From Fluviicola sp. (lineage in GTDB: Bacteria > Bacteroidota > Bacteroidia > Flavobacteriales_D > Crocinitomicaceae), in NCBI GenBank assembly GCA_021300395.1, contig JAJTEO010000001.1:1-37481 (forward strand): DNA of 37,481 nt. Reading direction: 5' to 3'. The notes under the pieces are model-generated. The model was given only the letters and a program-made list of their open reading frames with translations, did no database searches and was not told where the DNA came from. Positions 19,573 to 27,672 of the stretch are shown in pieces; positions within the stretch are counted from its first letter, which is position 1, and each line of letters starts with the position of its first letter. The position numbers and the translations under genes were made by a program.

Positions 19573-19633
19573 ATAATTGTATGCGTCCTGTGTTAACTTA
19601 TTCAGTTTTCGTTGCTAAAGTAGTAAATTTTGA

Positions 19634-20872
19634 TTAATTGTCAAACTCAGCTCTTAGTATTCTAAATACTTCTTCGATTGTAACTTGCTCTAAATCTGTA
19701 CGTTTAACTAAGTCTTCAACACCTAATTCTAATACTGATTTTGCACTATCACAACCAACAGCTTTTAATTCGTCAATAATCCAGCTATCAATCTCATCAG
19801 CAAATTCTTCTAAATCAACATCATCGATATCAACTTCACCATCACGGTAAACATCTAATTCGTATCCAGTTAATTTACCTGCTAATTTAATATTGTGACC
19901 ACCACGACCAATTGCTAATGAAACTTGGTCTGGTTTTAAAAATACTTTTGCTCTTTTATCTTCTTCGTTGATTTCAACCGATGTAATTTTCGCTGGTGAA
20001 AGTGCGCGTTGAATAAATAATTGATTGTTGCTTGTGTAATTGATTACATCGATATTTTCGTTTTTCAACTCACGAACAATTCCGTGAATACGAGAACCTT
20101 TCATACCAACACATGCTCCTACTGGATCAATACGATCATCATAAGACTCAACTGCAACTTTCGCTCTTTCTCCTGGTTCACGAACGATACGTTTAATTGT
20201 AATCAATCCGTCGAATACTTCAGGAACTTCTAATTCAAATAATCTTTCTAAGAATTCAGGTGCTGTTCTAGATAAAATAATAACAGGGCTACTGTTACGC
20301 ATATCCACTTTCGCAACTACTGCACGAACAGCTTCACCTTTTTTGAAATAATCAGATGGAATTTGTTCTGATTTCGGTAACAATAATTCGTTTCCTTCAT
20401 CATCCAATACCATAATCTCTTTTTTCCATACTTGGTATACTTCTCCAGTAACGATTTCACCGATTCTTTCTTTGTATACTTTGTAAAGATTATCTTTCTC
20501 TAACTCCATGATTCTAGAAATCAAGTTTTGACGTAAAGAAAGAATGTTACGACGACCAAAGTCACCAAATGTAAACTCTTCTGTTACCTCTTCACCGATT
20601 TCAAAATCTGGCTCAATTTTCACTGCATCAGAATAAGCGATCTCCGTATTTTGATCTTCTACTTCTCCGTCAGCTACGATTTCTTTATTTACAAAGATTT
20701 GAACATCTCCTTTATCAATATTTACAATCACATCAATGTGCTCGTCTGTATTGAATTTTTTCTTCAACATTGCACGGAATACATCTTCCAAGACATGCTG
20801 CATTGTTGTTCTATCAATGCTTTTTAATTCTTTAAATTCCGAAAAAGATTCAACTAATTCAAGGCTATTCAT
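19634..20872 (-). CDS. nusA: transcription termination/antitermination protein NusA
   Basis: S1/KH architecture: IILSRTAPEFLERLFELEVPEVFDGLITIKRIVREPGERAKVAV...DPVGACVGMKGSRI...LAIGRGGHNIKLAGKLTGYELDV. Confidence 0.98.
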   Translation of the reverse strand: MNSLELVESFSEFKELKSIDRTTMQHVLEDVFRAMLKKKFNTDEHIDVIVNIDKGDVQIFVNKEIVADGEVEDQNTEIAYSDAVKIEPDFEIGEEVTEEFTFGDFGRRNILSLRQNLISRIMELEKDNLYKVYKERIGEIVTGEVYQVWKKEIMVLDDEGNELLLPKSEQIPSDYFKKGEAVRAVVAKVDMRNSSPVIILSRTAPEFLERLFELEVPEVFDGLITIKRIVREPGERAKVAVESYDDRIDPVGACVGMKGSRIHGIVRELKNENIDVINYTSNNQLFIQRALSPAKITSVEINEEDKRAKVFLKPDQVSLAIGRGGHNIKLAGKLTGYELDVYRDGEVDIDDVDLEEFADEIDSWIIDELKAVGCDSAKSVLELGVEDLVKRTDLEQVTIEEVFRILRAEFDN

Positions 20873-20878
20873 AAGTAC

Positions 20879-21355
20879 CTATTTAAATGAAATAACAATT
20901 TTTGTTTCTTTTATTTTATTCAAAGGTAGAACAAGTTGTTCCACAATGATTTCTTTTTTCTTTTTGCCTTCAGGAACTTCTGTTCGTGTTTGTTCAACAG
21001 TCAATTCAGTCGCTGTAGCAGCTTTCAAAACACCTTCCAATTTAGCTCCATCATTTAAAATGATTTCAACTTCTCTTTCGATGTTTTTAATGTATTGAGG
21101 CAAAACGCGCAAAGGTCTGTCGATTCCTGCAGATGAAACATGTAATTCAAAATCTTGCTCTTCTCTGTCTAAATTGTGTTCAACATTACGTGAAACAGAA
21201 ATGCAATCTTTTACAGAAACACCTCCTACATGTTTGTCGATCTCTACAGAAATTGAATTTGATTTTGAAATGGAAATATCTACAATAAACAACCCATTGT
21301 CTAACTCTGCAATGCGTTCGTTTACCAATTCCTCTACTAATTTTTTACTAATCAT
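20879..21355 (-). CDS. rimP: ribosome maturation factor RimP
   Basis: Conserved rimP-nusA-infB order; VEIDKHVGGVSVKDCISVSRNVEHNLDREEQDFELHVSSAGIDRPL is a RimP signature. Confidence 0.95.
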   Translation of the reverse strand: MISKKLVEELVNERIAELDNGLFIVDISISKSNSISVEIDKHVGGVSVKDCISVSRNVEHNLDREEQDFELHVSSAGIDRPLRVLPQYIKNIEREVEIILNDGAKLEGVLKAATATELTVEQTRTEVPEGKKKKEIIVEQLVLPLNKIKETKIVISFK

Positions 21356-21362
21356 GCCTTAT

Positions 21363-21387
21363 AAAAAGAGGGGACCTCAGTCCCCTC
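21363..21387 (-). terminator. terminator-like hairpin plus T5 in the rimP-nusA-infB leader (candidate attenuator)
   Basis: Minus strand: GAGGGGAC-tgag-GTCCCCTC-TTTTT-ataaggc-ATG(rimP). Perfect 8-bp GC-rich stem immediately followed by T5. Confidence 0.75.
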
Positions 21388-21415
21388 ATTTGTTCATTTC
21401 TAAATAACGATGGTG

Positions 21416-21445
21416 CAAATATACGATTTCTTTTTTAATTATCAA
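21416..21445 (-). promoter_or_regulatory. putative rimP operon promoter TTG-N19-TATATTTG
   Basis: Minus strand: TTG at 21445-21443, 19-nt spacer, TATATTTG at 21423-21416; matches the Bacteroidota -33/-7 consensus and spacing. Confidence 0.75.
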
Positions 21446-21555
21446 GTGTTTAATGAAAAATGAGTTTAATTTAATCTTTTAATAACAAACTATATAGTTA
21501 CGTTTTCTTTGACTATTCAATAAAAAAAAGCAATTTTGTTCTAAAATATTTAAGG

Positions 21556-22035
21556 ATGGCAGAAGATTTACAAATTACTTCAATTACGAAAGCGGAAAAA
21601 TACAAGGAAATCATTCCTCAGATAAAAGCGTTAGTTGAAGGTGAATCAGATTTAATTGCAAATCTAGCAAACGTTACTGCCGCTTTGAAACAAACGTTTG
21701 ATTTCTTTTGGGTTGGGTTTTATATCGTAAAGAATGATGAATTGGTACTAGGTCCATTTCAAGGTCCAATCGCTTGTACTCGAATTAAAAAAGGAAAGGG
21801 TGTTTGTGGACATGTTTTTGAAACAAAGAATACTGCTCTTGTTCCAGATGTAGATGCATTTCCAGGTCATATTGCTTGTAGTTCCTTGTCGAAAAGTGAA
21901 ATAGTCGTACCTTTGTTGCGAAATAACGAAGTACTTGCTGTTTTGGATGTAGACAGTGATTCACTGAATGATTTTGATGAGATTGATGAATTGAATTTAA
22001 CAGCTTTATGCACATGGCTTTCAGATCGTTTTTAG
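21556..22035 (+). CDS. GAF domain protein, probable free methionine-(R)-sulfoxide reductase (fRMsr family)
   Basis: FWVGFYIVKNDELVLGPFQGPIACTRIKKGKGVCGHVF...VPDVDAFPGHIACSSLSKSEIVVPL keeps the three expected cysteines of fRMsr enzymes. Confidence 0.88.
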   Translation: MAEDLQITSITKAEKYKEIIPQIKALVEGESDLIANLANVTAALKQTFDFFWVGFYIVKNDELVLGPFQGPIACTRIKKGKGVCGHVFETKNTALVPDVDAFPGHIACSSLSKSEIVVPLLRNNEVLAVLDVDSDSLNDFDEIDELNLTALCTWLSDRF

Positions 22036-23588
22036 TTTTTGGAATACTCTTAATTCTCGCTTCGTGTGCCCAAATTGGGACGTTGTCAGGTGGTGAAAAA
22101 GATGAAATTGCTCCAAAACCGATTGAAAGTAAAGTCGAACCGTTAAATGGTTCAACTTATTTTATGTCAAAAACGGTTACCATTCCTTTTGATGAATACA
22201 TTAAATTAAACAATCCGACAGACAATATTTTAATTGTTCCACCACATGCAAAAATTGAGGCGAGTTTACATAAGAAAAACCTGATTTTAAACTGGAAAGA
22301 TACTTTAGAGGAAAACACGACTTATACCATTTATTTAAATAGAGCTGTTAAAGACATTAGGGAAGGTAAAGATTCATTGATGCAATATGTTTTTTCCACA
22401 GGTGCTTTTATAGATTCACTTTCTTACAAGGTAAATGTTGTAGATGCTTTTTCAAATGCACCGATATCAGGATGTTTAGTTGCTTTATATGAAAATAAGA
22501 TAGACTCTGTTTTACCAACGTATTTTTCACAAACTGATAAAACGGGATGGGCAAGTATAAAATACATTAAAAAAGGTGCCTACTCGTTGATTGCTTTTGA
22601 AGATAAAAACAAAGATTTGCTGTATCAAAAAACGGAACGTATTGCTTTACGATCTAATAAAATATTAATCGATTCCTCAAGTGTTGATTCATCTCGATTG
22701 CGTTTATTTTCTCCAGAATTACCTCCCAACATTACAAGTTTAAAATACCAAGCACCGGGATTATTCGAATTAGAAGCAAATCGTTCTATTGATAATGCGA
22801 ACATTTATTTGAATCGAAAAAAATTAAATACTTCTGAATTCAAATTTCTGAATGATCATAAGTTCACATTTCTCCATTCAGTAAAAGATACAAGTATTAA
22901 AACCCTTGAAGTTATTGTTCAAAATGAACTAATAAATGATACTATTTCACTTCGAATTTTAGAAAAAGAAAAACTGGGAAAAACGAAAATCGCTAACAAT
23001 CTAGAGAACTTAAGTTTATACGAGAAAGATACCTTGAGATTAAACTTTACGGATCAAATCTTAAAAACGAATGCTTCACAGTTTCATTTAAAAAACAAAA
23101 AAGATTCATCTGAAGTTAAGATTGATAAAATTGAAGAAAATCAAAATTACTTATCAATCATTTTCTCAAAAAAAGGGTTGAAAGATGTTCTTTTAAAAGT
23201 TGATACAAACGGAATTGAATTGAAAGATTCACAACTAAAAGATACTATCAAACTGGATTTCACGATCAAAGAAGAAAAGGAATTTGGGGCGATTAATTTA
23301 GATGCTTCATTGTATACTCAACCAATTGTTGTTGAAGTATTGAATGGTGAAACAGTAGTTAAAACGTTACATTTTTCTTCAGGAGGAAAAAAATTAATCG
23401 AACGTTTGGAACCTGCAGATTATAAATTTAGAGTCATTATAGATCAAAATAAAAATGGAAAATGGGATACAGGTGATTTCAATTCGAAAATACAACCTGA
23501 AGAAATACATCTATTTTTAGAAGCAACAAAAGTACGAGCAAATTGGGAGATTGATTTGAAATTAATTCCGAAAAAAGCAAATGAATGA
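22008..23588 (+). CDS. Ig-like (Big_5-type) domain lipoprotein
   Basis: Lipobox LILASCAQIGTLSGGEKDEIAPKPI, typical of Bacteroidota Ig-like lipoproteins. Starts inside the upstream gene; ATG at 22014 is an alternative start. Confidence 0.82.
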   Translation: MHMAFRSFLVFGILLILASCAQIGTLSGGEKDEIAPKPIESKVEPLNGSTYFMSKTVTIPFDEYIKLNNPTDNILIVPPHAKIEASLHKKNLILNWKDTLEENTTYTIYLNRAVKDIREGKDSLMQYVFSTGAFIDSLSYKVNVVDAFSNAPISGCLVALYENKIDSVLPTYFSQTDKTGWASIKYIKKGAYSLIAFEDKNKDLLYQKTERIALRSNKILIDSSSVDSSRLRLFSPELPPNITSLKYQAPGLFELEANRSIDNANIYLNRKKLNTSEFKFLNDHKFTFLHSVKDTSIKTLEVIVQNELINDTISLRILEKEKLGKTKIANNLENLSLYEKDTLRLNFTDQILKTNASQFHLKNKKDSSEVKIDKIEENQNYLSIIFSKKGLKDVLLKVDTNGIELKDSQLKDTIKLDFTIKEEKEFGAINLDASLYTQPIVVEVLNGETVVKTLHFSSGGKKLIERLEPADYKFRVIIDQNKNGKWDTGDFNSKIQPEEIHLFLEATKVRANWEIDLKLIPKKANE

Positions 23589-24750
23589 GGAACTTCAATT
23601 CCAAAAAGCATTTAGTCAGTGGAAAATATGGATTGCCATTTTCCTTGGTGTTTCCATTGCTTCTTGGATGATTTATAGAAGTTTACATCAACAAAATTTT
23701 ATTGAAACAGCTCCTTTAAAAGGAAATTACAATTGGGTAGATGCCAATCATAATCAGATTGTAGATTCTTCAAATCCTGCTGAATTTCAACTTACCGAAA
23801 AAGGGAATTACAAAATTGAAACACTTTCGGACACGTTGGGAATGATTCATTGGACATACGCCTCCTTCTTTTGGTTAATCTGTGCTCTCCTTTTTATGGT
23901 TGGACGAGATTTCTTCTATATTTTAAGAATTCGAATTTTGACTAAAAAGCAATTATCATGGAAACAATGTTTTAATGTGATTATGATTTGGGAATTTGCT
24001 TCTGCCTTATCACCTGGAGTTGTTGGTGGAACTACCGTAGCGATGTTTATTCTCAAAAAGGAAAAAATTGACTTAGGACGTTCAACAGCAATAGTGATGG
24101 TAACGGCAGTGATGGATAATCTATTTTATTTATTACTGATACCTTTTGTTTTTATTTTCATCAGTCAAGATCAACTTTTTCCAACTCATTTTGCGGCTTC
24201 TAAAAGTGTCGAATTTGTTTTTTGGACTGGTTTTGGAATAAAATTGTTGTTGTGTCTTTTCATTATTTTCAGCTTGTTTATCTTTCCAAAAGTATGTGTT
24301 CGACTTTTACAAATTGTCTTTTCACTTCCAGTTTTAAACAAATGGAAATCATTCGCGGATAAAACGGGTATCGAATTGGAAATGGCTTCTGCAGCTTTTA
24401 AAAAAGAGAAAATTGGATTTTGGATATCTGCCTTAGGAGCTACGTTTCTTAGTTGGATTTCTAGATATTTAGTCATTAGTTGTATTTTAAATGCGTTTAT
24501 CGAATTAGACTTTTTACAAAATATACTGTTATTGGGTAAGCAAATCGTATTGTGGCTATTGATGATGATTAGTCCGACACCTGGAGGAAGTGGAGTAGCA
24601 GAATATGCTTTTGGTGAATTGATGATTTCTTTCAGTCGTTCAACCTTATTAATTGCTGCTTTGGCTTTACTTTGGCGTTTGATTTCGTACTTTCCATATC
24701 TTATAATTGGAGCAATAATTTTACCACGTTGGCTTAGAAAAAAGAACTAA
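23581..24750 (+). CDS. flippase-like / lysylphosphatidylglycerol synthase TM-region family membrane protein
   Basis: ELASALSPGVVGGTTVAMFILKKE-like segment (WEFASALSPGVVGGTTVAMFILKKEKIDLGRSTAIVMVTAVMDN) and C-terminal SPTPGGSGVAEYAFGEL, both hallmarks of this family. Confidence 0.85.
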   Translation: MNEELQFQKAFSQWKIWIAIFLGVSIASWMIYRSLHQQNFIETAPLKGNYNWVDANHNQIVDSSNPAEFQLTEKGNYKIETLSDTLGMIHWTYASFFWLICALLFMVGRDFFYILRIRILTKKQLSWKQCFNVIMIWEFASALSPGVVGGTTVAMFILKKEKIDLGRSTAIVMVTAVMDNLFYLLLIPFVFIFISQDQLFPTHFAASKSVEFVFWTGFGIKLLLCLFIIFSLFIFPKVCVRLLQIVFSLPVLNKWKSFADKTGIELEMASAAFKKEKIGFWISALGATFLSWISRYLVISCILNAFIELDFLQNILLLGKQIVLWLLMMISPTPGGSGVAEYAFGELMISFSRSTLLIAALALLWRLISYFPYLIIGAIILPRWLRKKN

Positions 24751-24752
24751 AT

Positions 24753-26189
24753 ATGAAAAAATTAGTAGTATTATTTTTGTTTTTCCAATTGGTTGGTTTT
24801 TCTCAAGAAATCCCAAAAGATTCTTCGTTTATCAAACATACTTTTCTTGAAACCGGAGGTTTAGTATCTTATTATTTTTGGGAAGAAGACAGTTTGGGAT
24901 ATATAATCAATTCAAAAGTAGACAAGCCTTACTTGAAAAATTACAAGATTTTATTTCATGATCGATGGAAAACAAAATCAGAAGTGAATTCAGAGCAACT
25001 TCAACGAATTATTAATGCATTTGCTCATGATGTAACAGGAGAAAAAGAACGTTCACATTTTGAATTCAAAGATTCAATTCATAAAGAAAAGTATACAGTT
25101 GGTTTAAAACGTGTTATTTCAGAAAACTCAGAAAGTGTCTTTTTTATTCGAACGAATACAACTTGGAAAAGTAGAGTAGGGAAGAAAGTAACTTATTTTT
25201 CAATAGATAAAAACAATCGTTTAAAATATATCAAGTCGAGTGATTCAGTGATTCTTGAGAAATTGAATGTAAAAAGTATGGCAAATGGTCAATATGTCAT
25301 TTTTTCTTATTTAAAAAATAACGATGAGATCAAAGATCAACAAATTTTCAGCTATCAAGGAGAAGATGTCACGACTTTTTTCAAAGAAAATAAAACGATG
25401 CAAGCCGATCGAGTGATGGTTTTCATCAATGGTTATCGAGGTCCAACAAGAGAAAAAGATGAAACAGACCATTTAGTGATTTCAAAAGATCGTTACCGTT
25501 ATTGGTTTAAAATAGATGATCACTTCATTGAAACATTAAAACCTTCTAAGGCTTATTATTTAGATGGCAGTATGAGTATCAAAACATCCAATCATCGATC
25601 AATGTTGAATTTCATCAAGAGTTTTGCATTGTCGACCTATGTTTTTAGAAAGAAAAAAGCACGAGATAATTACAAGCGATTAAATACCGAACAAAATTTA
25701 GCTGGTTTTGAGCGCAGGATAGATTATGGTAAAATTGGGGGAGAAGCATTGTTAACAGCCTTGTGTAATTCACCAGCTTGTCAGAATACGATTGATACGA
25801 TTGATATTGTTTGTCACAGCATGGGTTATGCTTATACACTCGGTATGATTGAGTCGTTAAAAGGGAAAGTTGTATTTGGAAGGATATATATATTAGCCCC
25901 CGAAAATGCTTGTCAAGAAGGAGCAGATTGGTCGCAATTTGAACAAGTTTGGCAATACGGAAGTAATTTAGGAGAAAAAGATGCTGATCCACTTTGGGAA
26001 CAAGATGGAATTGCACCTCAATGTGCAGTGAAAGGAATTGAGAAATTAGATCCAACAAAAGGAGGGAGGGCATTTTTCCCAAAAGATTGGAAACGCAAGA
26101 ACTTTGTAGATAGTCATATGCTCTACAACTTCGATTGGATTTTTGAACAAATTACAAAAGGTCAGGTTGGATTTATTGGGAAATATTAG
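24753..26189 (+). CDS. secreted alpha/beta-hydrolase-like protein
   Basis: N-terminal signal peptide; VMVFINGYRGP strand/loop and IDTIDIVCHSMGYAYTLGMIE nucleophile-elbow-like motif; C-terminal VDSHMLYNFDWIF. Confidence 0.65.
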   Translation: MKKLVVLFLFFQLVGFSQEIPKDSSFIKHTFLETGGLVSYYFWEEDSLGYIINSKVDKPYLKNYKILFHDRWKTKSEVNSEQLQRIINAFAHDVTGEKERSHFEFKDSIHKEKYTVGLKRVISENSESVFFIRTNTTWKSRVGKKVTYFSIDKNNRLKYIKSSDSVILEKLNVKSMANGQYVIFSYLKNNDEIKDQQIFSYQGEDVTTFFKENKTMQADRVMVFINGYRGPTREKDETDHLVISKDRYRYWFKIDDHFIETLKPSKAYYLDGSMSIKTSNHRSMLNFIKSFALSTYVFRKKKARDNYKRLNTEQNLAGFERRIDYGKIGGEALLTALCNSPACQNTIDTIDIVCHSMGYAYTLGMIESLKGKVVFGRIYILAPENACQEGADWSQFEQVWQYGSNLGEKDADPLWEQDGIAPQCAVKGIEKLDPTKGGRAFFPKDWKRKNFVDSHMLYNFDWIFEQITKGQVGFIGKY

Positions 26190-26197
26190 ATATAAAA

Positions 26198-26224
26198 AAA
26201 ACCGAGAAGTTAATTCTCGGTTTT
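26198..26224. terminator. bidirectional intrinsic terminator between the hydrolase gene and metK
   Basis: AAAACCGAGAA-gttaa-TTCTCGGTTTT, perfect 11-bp stem with flanking A and T tracts. Confidence 0.9.
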
Positions 26225-26245
26225 AATATTTTAAAAACTCAGATC

Positions 26246-27526
26246 TTACAATCCGAATCCAGCTTTTACTTTATCAACGAAATCTAATTTCTCCCAAGTA
26301 AATAATTCAACTTCTTTAGAAACGATTGTTCCATCAGGAGATTTGAAAGTTTTAGTAACTACTTCGTTTTTACGTCCCATGTGTCCGTAAGCAGCAGTTT
26401 CACTATAAATTGGGTTTCTTAATTTCAAACGTTGCTCGATTGCATAAGGACGTAAATCAAAAATTCCTTCAACAATTCTAGCGATTTCACCATCTGTTTT
26501 ATTAACTTTTGCAGTACCGTATGTGTTAATGTATAAACCACATGGTTTAGCAACACCAATAGCATAAGAAACTTGAACTAATACTTCGTCAGCTAATCCT
26601 GCAGCAACTAAGTTTTTAGCAATGTGACGTGTTGCATAAGCTGCAGAACGGTCAACTTTTGATGGATCTTTTCCAGAGAATGCACCACCACCGTGAGCTC
26701 CTTTACCACCGTAAGTATCAACGATGATTTTTCTTCCTGTTAAACCTGTATCTCCGTGTGGTCCACCGATTACGAATTTTCCAGTTGGATTAATATGGTA
26801 TTGGATTTCATTTGTGAATAACACTTGTAATTCTGGTTTCAATTTCGCTTTAACACGAGGAATTACGATTGAAATGATATCACTTTTAATTTTAGCTAAC
26901 ATTTCTGCTTCAGTTGCGAAGTCATCATGTTGTGTAGAAACTACGATTGAATCAATTCTTTGAGGAACATTGTCATCAGAATATTCAATTGTAACTTGAG
27001 ACTTAGCATCTGGACGTAAATAACCAATTAAATTTGGCTCATTGTTTCTGATGTAAGATAACTCTTGTAATATTTTGTGCGCTAAATCTAACGCTAATGG
27101 CATATAATTTTCTGTTTCTTTAGTTGCATAACCAAACATCATTCCTTGGTCACCTGCACCTTGAGCATTTGCTTTTGCCTCGAAATCATCATTTGCTACA
27201 ACTCTATCAACACCTTGATTGATATCGTCTGATTGATCATGAATTGCTGAAAGGATTCCACAAGAATTCGCTTCGAACATATATTCAGATTTAGTATATC
27301 CAATTTTTCTGATTACTTCTCTAGCAATACTTTGAACATCTAAATATGTTTTTGTTTTTACTTCACCAGCCAAAACTACTTGACCAGTTGTTACTAATGT
27401 TTCACATGCAACTTTAGACGTTGGATCAAATGCCATGAAATTGTCAATTAATGCGTCTGAAATTTGATCAGCTACTTTATCTGGATGCCCTTCAGAAACT
27501 GATTCTGATGTAAATAAATATGACAT
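26246..27526 (-). CDS. metK: S-adenosylmethionine synthetase
   Basis: [72 protein letters not shown]. Confidence 0.99.
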   Translation of the reverse strand: MSYLFTSESVSEGHPDKVADQISDALIDNFMAFDPTSKVACETLVTTGQVVLAGEVKTKTYLDVQSIAREVIRKIGYTKSEYMFEANSCGILSAIHDQSDDINQGVDRVVANDDFEAKANAQGAGDQGMMFGYATKETENYMPLALDLAHKILQELSYIRNNEPNLIGYLRPDAKSQVTIEYSDDNVPQRIDSIVVSTQHDDFATEAEMLAKIKSDIISIVIPRVKAKLKPELQVLFTNEIQYHINPTGKFVIGGPHGDTGLTGRKIIVDTYGGKGAHGGGAFSGKDPSKVDRSAAYATRHIAKNLVAAGLADEVLVQVSYAIGVAKPCGLYINTYGTAKVNKTDGEIARIVEGIFDLRPYAIEQRLKLRNPIYSETAAYGHMGRKNEVVTKTFKSPDGTIVSKEVELFTWEKLDFVDKVKAGFGL

Positions 27527-27672
27527 TATCTATTGTTTAAAAATTAGGATGCGAATTTAATAAAATTTATTCGAAAAATCTTCGTTGATAAAAACAATTG
27601 ACACAGAATCTTTTTTTTAACTTAATTTGTAACTAAATGGACGCTATAACGGTCCTAAATTAAACTATATTT

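Noticed and set aside
25645-26082. 145-aa antisense ORF opposite the hydrolase-like gene
   Set aside because: Composition is Leu/Gln-rich shadow coding with no recognisable motif; the sense gene is well supported.
27527-27672. Possible SAM riboswitch upstream of metK
   Set aside because: The leader is short and AT-rich; I could not find a conserved SAM aptamer core or a terminator. A covariance-model scan would be decisive.
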